Source: Fragilariopsis cylindrus CCMP1102 (taxonomy: Eukaryota; Bacillariophyta; Bacillariophyceae; Bacillariales; Bacillariaceae). From it: 64,000 nt of DNA. Below the pieces are notes generated by a model that saw only the letters and a list, made by a program, of their open reading frames with translations, searched no databases and had not been told where the DNA came from. The stretch spans positions 124,001 through 188,000 of the forward strand of contig FMBT01000328.1 of assembly GCA_900095095.1 (NCBI GenBank), written 5' to 3'. The position numbers and the translations under genes were made by a program. Shown in pieces: positions 48,710-58,966 of this stretch (its first letter is position 1; each line of letters opens with the position of its first letter).

Positions 48710-49265
48710 ATGCCGGCGGTTTCTAGTACTTCTTCTACTTTCTTGACACGTCTTCGAATTGTTTCTATTAATGATGTATACGAGTTAGCGAATCTACCAA
48801 GACTACAAACATATTTGACTAAGTTATCACCAAAGCCATCTGCTGTTGTCCTTGCTGGAGATTTTCTTTCTCCATCAACATTATCATCGATCGATGGTGG
48901 TCGGGGGATGGTTGCAACTCTTCGTGCTGTTGGTTTGACACATGTATCTTTAGGAAATCATGAACAAGATCTTCGATTAGATTCCTTACGACAACGTTTA
49001 GAAGATCTTTCAAGAACGACGAGCAGTAGTAGTACTACGAACAAATCAAATTCAAGATCAAATAGGATGACGACGACGACGACGGTCGTCCTGAATAGTA
49101 ACATGCAAAAAGATCTTCCACCAAAAGCCGAATGGATGCGATCAGTTACAAAGCCGTATTCGTTGGTAGAGTCACCCTGTGGAAATGTTAAGGTACGTGT
49201 GTACGTACGTTGTGTGCGTGTATAATACATGTTGTCGCTGGGGTTTTTCTTTCTATTGCTAATAT

Positions 49266-49297
<32 letters not shown>

Positions 49298-49997
49298 ATG
49301 ATTATATCAATGATGAAATTAATTTTGCAGATCGCTTTGTTGGGATTATTATCAGACGAAAGTGGTGTTTTTCGTGATAATACTTTCAAGTCGGTACCTA
49401 TACAAAATGTATTAGAAACCTATACGGAAATGTATAATCAGCTGGTGACGGTACCACATCAACAACGACAACAGCAACAACAAAATGATAATAATATCAA
49501 TAATAATAATAATTGTATTGACGATGATTGTCCAGAAGCTATCGATTTATTGGTACCTATAACTCATGAATCAATTGTTCGGGATAAGGAACTGGCACAA
49601 CATATGCTGTCATTACATGATGGTCTTGGATTGATTATTGGAGGCCATGAACATGATCCCTACGAAATTTTTGTAACAAAATCTCTTCAACAACAACAGC
49701 AACAGCAACAACGAGAGGATGACACCGATGACGACGATGTTGACAATGATATTAACACACAACGTGATGAGATTGATAAGAATGAAAGCGACGGTGATAA
49801 TAACGCCATCCATATTCTCAAGAGTGGCATGGAAGCTAGAAATGCATATTTAATGGACTTAGTTTTTGAGGTACCAGCTATAGCTGCTGCTGATAACGAT
49901 AATAATAATAATAATAATATTAGTAATAATAATGATAATAATAATAATAACAATAACAATAACAATAACAATAACAATAACAATAACAGTAGTAATA

Positions 49998-50030
<33 letters not shown>

Positions 50031-51025
50031 GAAGTAAAACGCCACGTCTAGTGGGAATAGAAACTGAATTGATAAATTTGATCGATTATGAACCATCTTC
50101 CTTTGCCCAACAGCTTGTTGATAAACACATGTCCGTCGTCCAAGCACTGGAAGATGAAATTATCGTGAATGAAGATTCTATTGTATCACTTCCGAACGAT
50201 TTTACTTTTTCCTCTAAAAGGTCACGTTTCCAACAAACAACAGTGGGAGCATTATTCTGTCAAATGATGAAGGAAGAGCTAGAAGATTGTGACGTAGCAA
50301 TGGTTAACGGTGCTACTATTAAGGGTGATATTTCCTATGAAAATGTTCAAATGAGTTATGCGGAATTGAAAAATGAACTACCGTTCCCAACAAAAATGTG
50401 TTTGGTTGAAATGACACGACGTGAACTTTATAAGGCTATTCAATATTCTCGAACGGCCGTGGAAGATGGAATTGATCTTGATGCAGAAGAAGTTCCTCGA
50501 CGAGGATATTTGCAAGTAGACTATGATTTCGATCAGCGTTGGATGAAGGAGTCACTCGCGGACGTAGATTTCGGCGATGACGACGGTGATGAAACCAACG
50601 ACGACGACAGCACAATCCTTAGGATAGCATTGCCAAGAAATTTGCTTTCGGGGTTTTGCAAGATAAAACCATTGGTGGATGTAGGAAATCGTCTAAAGCA
50701 GGAAGGGGGATTTCCAGGAGAAGATGACTTTGTTCCCGCAATCGACTTGATTGTACGACATGCTTGTAAGAATCGATGGCTGCATCTTTTGGCTAGCAAA
50801 AGAAATTTTGATCAGTTTGATTTAAACAATGATGGACTGCTAGATAGATATGAAATTAAAATCATGATGACAGATGCTCTAGGGTACGAGCCAGCTAATT
50901 TCGTCGTAGATGATATGATTAGTTCTATCGACTTGGATGAAAATGGAGTTATCGATCATGATGAATTTGATATTTTGTTGGCCCAAATGCAACGAGATAA
51001 TAATGAAACTAAAAAAATGGAATGA
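48710..51025 (+). CDS. 5'-nucleotidase/metallophosphoesterase with C-terminal EF-hands
   Basis: Exons 48710-49192 and 49331-51025, 725 aa. The metallophosphoesterase half starts LRIVSINDVYEL (usually D-x-H; here N-D), then VVLAGDFLSPS, HVSLGNHEQDL, PITHES and GLIIGGHEHDPY, all metal-site motifs of the UshA/5'-nucleotidase family. The C-terminal nucleotidase domain has VGALFCQMMKEEL, CDVAMVNGATIKG and FPTKMCLVEMTRREL. Two EF-hands close the protein (loops DLNNDGLLDRYE and DLDENGVIDHDE), so calcium control is likely. There is no signal peptide. A poly-Asn insert of about 45 residues (AAT repeats, 49897-50032) separates the metal-binding half from the rest. The intron contains a TTTC repeat. Confidence 0.85.
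49266..49297. repeat. (TTTC)n microsatellite in an intron
   Basis: Eight tandem CTTT units within intron 49193-49330 of the nucleotidase-like gene, upstream of the acceptor. Confidence 0.95.
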
Positions 51026-51149
51026 AGTATTGAGTACTATTTGTTCCTAGTTTGCAAGATAATCGTACGTCATGACAGGGGCTATATTTTGTATTTTTAA
51101 TATGTATGATTATTAAGTTTATGATTTTTTTCTGGACTTTTTCTCAAAT

Positions 51150-51740
51150 TCAAGCTAAAATTTCATCTTGTTCAGATTTTCCCTTTCCTGCATCCTTGCC
51201 GCTGGATCCTCCTTTTCCTGATCCTTCCCCTTCAGATTTGCTTCCTCCTTTTCCTGATCCTTTCCCTTCAGGTTTGTTTCCTCCTTTTCCTTCAGATTTG
51301 CTTCCTCCTTTTCCTGATCCTTTCCCTTCTGATTTACTTCCTCCTTTTCCTGATGATTTCCCTTCAGATTTGCTTCCTCCTTTTCCTGATCCTTTCCCTT
51401 CAGATTTACTTCCTCCTTTTCCTGATCCTTTCTTTTCAGATTTGCTTCCTCCTTTTCCTGATCCTTTCCCTTCTGATTTCTTTCCTCCTTTTCCTGCTGA
51501 TTTGCTTCCTTTTTCCTTACCACATCCCTTACCCCCACATACTGTCGGAGAAAAGGTGGTCGGTGCTGATGTTTGTGCATAAGTTGGATCATATGAAGGA
51601 GTAATGCTTGGTGATGCTGTTGGTGATGCAGTTGGTGAAACACTTGTCGAACTTGAAGTAAAATTCCTACAAGATTTCCTGCAGACGGACGGACAAAAGG
51701 ATTTGACCGTGTATGATGAATTTGATATTAGCCCAAATGC
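51150..51740 (-). pseudogene. 5'-truncated Gly-Lys-Ser repeat protein, paralogue of the giant gene's N-terminal part
   Basis: The minus frame ends at a TGA (51152-51150). Reading upstream it has SFCPSVCRKSC (the end of a six-Cys module), a short SPTASPTASPS linker, CGGKGCGKEKGSKS, and then about nine copies of an 11- to 12-residue unit, GGSKSEGKGSGK, ending DAGKGKSEQDEILA. This is the same set of parts (Cys module, Pro/Ser linker, Gly-Lys tract) as the neighbouring giant gene. No start codon, signal or first half of the Cys module is present; the similarity stops at about 51740, where a copy of the adjacent EF-hand gene tail begins. It is best read as a truncated relic, though an unseen 5' exon is possible. 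Confidence 0.6.
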
Positions 51741-51775
51741 AACGAGATTATATATATATTTTTGAAACTAAAAAT
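51713..51775 (+). pseudogene. duplicated fragment of the EF-hand gene's 3' end
   Basis: ATGATGAATTTGATATT and GCCCAAATGCAACGAGAT, followed by TGAAACTAAAAA, repeat the last coding bases of the nucleotidase/EF-hand gene (50957-51017). The copy is in the same orientation about 756 bp downstream and lacks about five bases, so its frame is broken. It marks a duplication breakpoint against the truncated Gly-Lys-Ser gene. Confidence 0.8.
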
Positions 51776-51822
51776 TTCTTTACAATGATTATTAAATATG
51801 TATTTAGCAATCTTAATTTATC

Positions 51823-54800
51823 TCAACGATTCTCCTTTCTCTGTAGTTGCAAATGCCAAGGAATTTCTTTTCCTCTGGATTTCCACCAGTTGCGTGCATA
51901 ATTTCTATTAGATGATTCACGTTGTTGATTTACTTTAGGATCAGTACTTGGTGGTTTACGGTTTCCATGGACATGGTTGTTCATATTAAATTTCGAGGTC
52001 GTACTATCAGTATTATACTTCTTCACCTCCACGACTGATGGTGGCACATCGACATCTACTACATTTACAACGTTATCATCCTTTTCACGACTTGGATTTA
52101 CTACAGGATCAGTACTTGAGGGTTTCTTGGAGTTCTTGCGCATTTTAGCTGCTTCGATTCTTGTGGTAGCATAATCCTCTTCCTTATCCTCTGCATCTTG
52201 CAGAAAATCCGCCAAATCTTTTCCGTGAAGTTTCTTCATCGTATGATCGTGGATTCCATTCAACATACAATGTACGGCGAATTGCAATTTACTGTAAGAT
52301 GGGAAGAAGTAAGCTAAGGCGGCATGTACAAGCAAGTGCAATCCTGGTTGTAATCGTACATAATTAGAGGGATCGTGAACCGACCCCCGCATACATAGAG
52401 GAACAAGATGATGCCATTCTGCATAGATATTGATATCATAGCAACCCTCCATGCAAACTCGCAATATAATTTTTGCCCACTTTTCATCGTCTCCTGTGGC
52501 GTCTAGTAGAACGGCTTTTGCAAAGCAATACCAATTTACTATAAAGCGGCCATCTATGGGTGACAAAGTAAAGAAATCGCGAACGTAGTTCTTCTCTCTG
52601 CAAATTGAGTCGCATGAATTATGACAAACATAAAGAGTAAGTTAATAAAGTGTTAAACATAGGAGGACAATTGGAGATGTTTGCGTTGGACGTACCGTTC
52701 TGAAGTCACCATGTCGACTAGGGTCTCTACACTGATTGGATCATATTTCTTTTTTTTAACTCGATATACACTATTGCTGACACTTGTCAGATAAGTTTTT
52801 CTTATGTTATTGTTGTTGCTGCCGACTTCAACTTCGTCGTCGTTGAAGTCGTCGTCGTCGTATTCTCCTTCAACATAGCCGTTGTAAACACTAGCAGCAT
52901 CAGCATCAGCAGCAGCATCAGCATCAGCAGCATCAGCAGTATCAGCAGCATCAGCAGCAACAGCAGCAGCAGCAGCTGCTGCAACAGTAACAAATCCAGC
53001 ATAAAATTCAGCAGCAGCAGCAATATTATCAGCAATCATATAACCATTGTCGTCGTATTCGTATTCTTCGTATTCGTTGTTGTCATCAATGACACATTCC
53101 GCTGACAAATTATCTTTGTCTGATAGGTGTTGACTATTCATTGCAATGCGAGGAAAAAGATCTGGTTGGTGTTGACTATTTATTGCGATGCAAGGAAAAG
53201 GAACCGAATCGGGTTGATGATTTCGACCGTAGTCCGTATTCTTTCTTTTTCTTGGAAACGTATGAATGATTTCATATTTAGAATGCTTTTTATTATCTGA
53301 CAGTAGTTTGAAGGTGATGGGGGTTCCGGTCGTACCACCGCAAAGTCTTCCTGATGCGATGCAAGGAAAAGGAACCGAATCGGGTTGAATGATTTCATAT
53401 TTAGAATGCTTTTTATTATCTGACAGTAGTTTGAAGGTGATGGGGGTTCCGGTCGTACCACCGCAAAGTCTTCCTGACAGAAACAAAGTTGAATGCGTCT
53501 GTATGTTATAATCAATCAGCCTCTTATTATCTGATAGTCGTTTGCCAGCAAAGATTATATACTGATTGTCCATCACATCACTACCAATCCTATCACCAAT
53601 CTGTTGTTTGAGCTTTGCTACAGTAGCATTTTTATCAACAACATAAGGGGTTTTATCTTGGTGAATAAATATGCATGCGGACTTCAATTCGTGTAGTTTG
53701 CTGGACCGCCATATATATGTAGAGTAAAAAAAACCTACAAAACATAACATCGCAAGTACAACCAGACCGGCAAACTGAAAAGAAAACGAATCATCAACAA
53801 TATTTGTATTTTCGGCAGCCACCCAATCGCAGTCCTTTTCGGAGTCGCCCTCAAATCGAAAGGAAGGATCGTCTTCGCAGCCTCCTCCCTCGTTGATAGG
53901 AAAGTCTGTGGGTGCTGTTGTAGGTGTAGGAGCAACTGTAGGAGCATGTAACGAAGGAGGACATGATGTAGGTAAAAATGTTGTAGGGGAAAATGTAGGA
54001 GCAACTGTATCTATAGAAGGTGCTACAGTAGGTGCTGCAGTAGGTGCCGCGGTAGGTGCTACAGTAGGTGATTCAGTAGGTGCTGCAGTTGGTGCTGCAG
54101 TTGGTGCTACAGTAGGTGCTACAGTAGGTGCTGCAGTAGGTGCCGCGGTAGGTGCTACAGTAGGTGCTGCGGTAGGTGCTGCAGTAGGTGCTGCAGTTGG
54201 TACTACAGTAGGTGCTGCAGTAGGTGCTGCAGTAGGTGCCGCGGTAGGTGCTACAGTAGGTAGTTCAGTAGGTGCTGCAGTAGGTGCCGCGGTAGGTGCT
54301 ACAGTAGGTGCTTCAGTAGGTGCTGCAGTTGGTGCTACAGTAGGTGCTGCAGTAGGTGCTGCAGTAGGTGCCGCGGTAGGTGCTACAGTAGGTGCTGCGG
54401 TAGGTGCTGCAGTAGGTGCTTCAGTAGGTGCTGCAGTTGGTGCTACAGTAGGTGCTGCAGTAGGTGCTGCAGTAGGTGCTACAGTAGGTGCTTCAGTAGG
54501 TGCTGCAGTTGGTGCTTCAGTAGGTGCTGCAGTAGGTGCTGCAGTAGGTGCCGCGGTAGGTGCTTCAGTAGGTGCTGCGGTAGGTGCTACAGTAGGTGCT
54601 TCAGTAGGTGCTGCGCTTGGAACTGAGCTTGGAATAGCGCTTGGATCAGAACTGGGCTCTGAGCTAGGGATAGAGCTGGGAGTACCACTTGGTAGAGAGC
54701 TTGGATCAAGACTGGGAACGGCACTTAGCTCAACACTCGGCTCAACACTTGGCTCAACACTTGGCTCAACACTTGGCTCAACACTTGGCTCAACACTTGG

Positions 54801-57800
54801 CTCAACACTTGGTGATCCACTTGGTGAACCACTTGGTGAACCACTTGGTGAACCACTTGGTGAACCACTTGGTGATCCACTTGGTGAACCACTTGGTGAT
54901 CCACTTGGTGAACCACTTGGAACAAAGCTTGGAATAGAACTGGGAGTAGAACTGGGAGTACCACTTGGTAGAGTGCTTGGATCAAAACTAGGAACAGAGC
55001 TAGGAACGGCACTTGGCTCAACACTTGGCCCAACACTTGGTGATCCGCTTGGACCAAGACTTGGAACAAAACTTGGAATAGAACTGGGCTCTGAGCTAGG
55101 GATAGAGCTAGGAGTACCACTTGGAAGACTGCTTGGGACAAAACTTGGTAGAGTGCTCGGATCAAGACTAGGAACAGAGCTAGGAACAGCACTTGGCTCA
55201 ACGCTTGGTGATCCACTAGGTGAGGCACTTGGACTTCCACTTGGACTTGCTGATGGCGAGGCACTTGGACCTCCACTTGGACTTGCTGAAGGAGAGGCAC
55301 TTGGACCTCCACTTGGGCTTGTTGATGGTGAGGCACTGGGGCCGCCACTTGGTTCACCACTAGGTGCAGAACTTGGACTAGAACTAGGGGAGGAACTTGG
55401 AGCACCACTTGGTCTGCGACTAGGGGATGCGCTTGGACTTCCACTTGGAGCCGAACTTGGACTTCCACTTGGTTCACCACTAGGTGGAGCACTTGGACTT
55501 CCACTTGGACTTGCTGATGGCGAGGCACTTGGACCACCACTTGGACTTGCTGATGGCGAGGCACTTGGACCTCCACTTGGACTTGCTGATGGTGAGGCAC
55601 TAGGACTTCCACTTGGACTTGCTGATGGGGTAGCACTGGGAATGCCACTTGGGCTTGCTGATGGGGCAGCACTTGGACCACCACTTGGACCTGCTGAAGG
55701 CGAGGCACTTGGACCACCACTTGGACTTGCTGATGGCGAGGCACTTGGACCTCCACTTGGACTTGCTGATGGTGAGGCACTAGGACTTCCACTCGGACTT
55801 GCTGATGGGGTAGCACTGGGAATGCCACTTGGGCTTGCTGATGGGGCAGCACTTGGACCACCACTTGGACTTGCTGAAGGCGAGGCACTTGGACCTCCGC
55901 TTGGACTTGCTGATGGCGAGGCACTTGGACTTCCACTTGGTCCACCACTTGGTGCAGAACTTGGACTCAAACTAGGAGAGGAACTTGGTGCAGAACTAGG
56001 AGAGGAACTTGGTGACTCACTAGGATTAGCACTAGGAGAGGCACTTGGAGCATGACTTAGTGTTGGTGTATCACTAGGAGCCGAACTAGGGAAAAATGAT
56101 CCACTGGGGGATTCACTAGGTGATCCACTCGGCGCTGAGCTTGGTGATGATGAAGGCTTGCTGCTTGGTGACTCAGAAGGACTGCTAGATGGTGAACCAC
56201 TAGGAGACTCACTTGGACCTCCACTTGGACTTGCTGAAGGCAAGGCACTTGGACCTCCACTTGGGCTTGCTGATGGTGAGGCACTAGGGCCGCCACTTGG
56301 ACTTGCTGATGGGGCAGCACTTGGACCACCACTTGGACTTGCTGACGGTGAGGCACTTGGACCGCCACTAGGTGATGCGCTTGGACTAGAACTTTGAGCT
56401 GAACTTGGACTTCCACTTGGTTCACCACTAGGTGGAGGACTTGGACCAACTGGTACACCAACTGGAGCCAAACTAGGGAGAAATGGTCCACTGGGTGCTT
56501 CCCTTGGTGATCCACTCGGCGCAGCGCTTGGGTTAAAACTTGGAACGGCTGATGACACATCACTTAGATCGCTGGATGGAATGTCGCTTGGAGTATTGCT
56601 ACGAATTAAATATGGAATGGCTGACGGGACTGTAGATGGAGAAATATTTGGATTCGTTCTCGGTTGGAGACTTGGCTTGGAACTTAGATCTCCGGATGAA
56701 TCCGTGCTAGGAATGGTAGCTGGAGCTCCACTCCGAATAGAACTTGGAATGATACTTGGAGTCACAGAAGGTATAGCGCTTGGTTCTCCTACAACGGTTG
56801 GTCTTGGTGTAGCTTCGGCATTTCCATCGAATACTGTAGGAGATACAGTTGTTGGAAAATCTGTAGGTGATAATGTGGGCTCCTTTGTGGGAGATTCCGT
56901 AGGTGATGCAGCTGTTGAAGAGTCCGTAGTTGATACAGATGTTGGAGACTCACTGGGAGAAAATGTCGTTTCTGCTGCTGTTGATATATCAGTAGGAGAG
57001 TCCGTAGGAGATGAAGTGATTGAAGAGTCAGTAGGAAATTCTGTAGGCGATACTGTTGTTGGAGATTTAGTAGAAGATTCTGTAGACGATGCTGTTGTTG
57101 GAGAATCCGTAGTCGGCGCTGAAGTCAGAGAAACTGTAGGATCGTTAGTCTTACATTCCTCTTTGCACACGAGAGGACAGAAAAATTGTACCTTATTTTC
57201 GGTTACTGGATCGACTTTATCACACCGTTTGTTAGGCTTCTTGGTCACCCAGCTTTCACAGTCTTTTCCTTTATCATTATCAAAACGGAAAGTATCACTG
57301 TTCTCGCAATCCTCACGGGAATTGTTTGATGTTGAGGTTGGTTCGTTTGTAAGAGTCGGCTGAGGCGTAGGTCGAGGAGTAGGCTTGGAAATTAAATTAC
57401 ATTCCTTTTTTCGTTCCTGAGAGGAAGAAGAAGAAATAGAATTAGAAGAAGAAGAAGATGTTCACAAAGGGAGGGAATGTAAAAATGAGATTGTTTCGTA
57501 CCGTTGATGAAGAGATAATCAATGTGGGTGCGGTGTGATGGCATTATTTATTTGCCGATGTATCTCGTTCTATCACGATAGAAAAAAACTTACCTCAATT
57601 TCTTTGTCTATTATTTCCTTGCGACAGTCACTGATACCACCACCCGATTTTCCCTTCCCTGATTTGCTAGATTTGCTACCCGACTTTCCATTAGAGCTCT
57701 TTCCGTGGTTAGGACACTCAAAAAATAGATCGAAACATTTGTGCACCTGTTAATAATATAGTCGATAGAGAGATATTTTATTTTATCTGTGAGTGGGACG

Positions 57801-58966
57801 GAAAGAGATTACGAATAAATAGAGCGATGGATGTACAATGAAATGATAGACAACGGTTCCTTGGTACGTTTTCGTACAACAAGGTAGTGTGATTTTACGT
57901 ACGTGATCGTTTCGGTCCTCTACTTCATTAAGATTCAATAACATACGTCGATCCTTCCCGCTCTTGCCCGTTCCGCTCTTTCCGTGAGTCTTGCCAGTTC
58001 CGTTCTTTCCCCTGTTCTTTCCTCCTTTTCTTTTCTTGGTCTTCTTTCCGTTCTTACCACCGCCACCGCCACCTGATTTGGATTTCTCGCTCTTCTCTTT
58101 ACCACCATTCTTGCTCTTTCCGCCGTAGTGACTACTGCTCTTGCCTTTACCAGCACCACCACCTGATTTCGATTTCTTGGACTTCTTCGCTGATTCCGCT
58201 CCCGATTTGTCGCCACTACCACCTTTGCTTTTCTCACTCTTATTCGATGACTTTGTTCCATCCTTTCCACTGTCACCCTTCCCGTTTCCCTTTCCACCAA
58301 TATCTTTGTTCGATTTGTTACTTTTACTCTTGCTACCGTTAACCTTTCCTTTCTTGTTACCCTTTCCTTTCCCACCTGGTAAACATTCTTTTGAGGGAGG
58401 TAGAGCAACATCGAGACACAGATATAGCTATATATAACATTAATAATGTACGTCATGGCGAAAAAAGAAGATGAAAATAATGATGAAATAGAAATAAAAA
58501 GTTAGAAAATAAAAGGATGAGTTTCGAAACGTATGTGTAAGATCTGAGGTAGCGAAGTGACGATGCATATTATTACCATTACTTTTTGGAATGGAATAAG
58601 ATACACGATTACTTCTTCACTTACCTTTGTATCGTAATCGTTTGCTTTCAAGAATCTAGTACGTGAGGTTTTCGACGTCATAGCAGCTTGAATATCATCA
58701 CTCTTAATATCATCGTCGTTGTCGTTATTAGCTTCCTTGATCGTAGACTGACTGAACTTTCTGTCGAGTCCTCCTCCTCCTCCTCGTAAAGAAATGAATG
58801 ATGGATCGTCGTTAACGCTAGTGGGAATCATCATGCCGGAAGTAGCACGAGGAGCAGAAGCACTACCACTGCTGACACTGATACTGAACAACGAAGCGAT
58901 CGCAACCAGTAGTAATAAAACAATCGATACACCCACATATGATTTGATCGAAACGGAAGACACCAT
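51823..58966 (-). CDS. giant Ser/Pro-stalk membrane protein with ubiquitin-like and HNH-nuclease-like domains
   Basis: Five exons: 58966-58625, 58427-57903, 57746-57594, 57416-52696, 52597-51823; 2171 aa, frame intact, all introns GT-AG. Order: hydrophobic signal (1-35); Gly-Lys-Ser-rich basic region (about 130-340); six-Cys module (Cys 377, 393, 405, 420, 424, 428); Pro-Thr and Pro-Ser repeat stalk (about 430-1510); half of a second Cys module ([19 protein letters not shown], about 1519); one membrane span (about 1555-1578); ubiquitin-like fold (about 1587-1659, with [20 protein letters not shown] and RLCGG); an internal repeat of the Gly-Gly tail plus a basic RKRKN cluster; an Ala/Asp-rich run; and an HNH-like domain (about 1955-2025) with [20 protein letters not shown] and LHLLVH. 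The last exon joins in frame (GAA CG|A GAG). Expected topology: stalk outside, ubiquitin-like and HNH parts inside. Function unknown. Confidence 0.8.
53185..53477. repeat. in-frame tandem duplication of the ubiquitin-like tail
   Basis: Segment 53185-53354 is repeated at 53356-53477. The right-hand copy lacks 48 bp. The shared 91-bp block (53264-53354 and 53387-53477) is identical, so the event is recent or converted. Each copy encodes [20 protein letters not shown]. The extra 48 bp in the left copy encodes the basic stretch TFPRKRKN. Confidence 0.92.
53890..56800 (-). repeat. Pro-Thr-Ala / Pro-Ser stalk repeat array within the giant gene
   Basis: In coding order: mixed Pro-Ser units, then long ASPSGGPS blocks (about 56400-55210), [12 protein letters not shown] and VEPSVEPS runs (about 55200-54610), then [15 protein letters not shown] runs (about 54610-53930). 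The unit is four residues, P-(S/T)-x-x, or 12 bp. Larger blocks such as 55500-55690 and 55690-55870 are near copies of each other. Such stalks are typical of heavily O-glycosylated cell-wall or surface proteins. Confidence 0.9.

Noticed and set aside
51106-51582. Plus-strand ORF with PFPDPFPSDLLPP repeats
   Set aside because: Antisense of the Gly-Lys-Ser repeat. The minus frame has the biologically meaningful composition and the Cys motif.
54725-55948. 407-codon minus-strand ORF rich in His, Gln and Val
   Set aside because: Second sense frame of the same stalk array; a by-product of the repeat.
53893-56055. 720-codon plus-strand ORF of Val-Gly-Ala and Leu-Gly repeats
   Set aside because: Exact antisense of the Pro-Thr/Pro-Ser stalk. 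Its openness follows from the 12-bp repeat; no start context, domain or separate codon pattern supports a gene.
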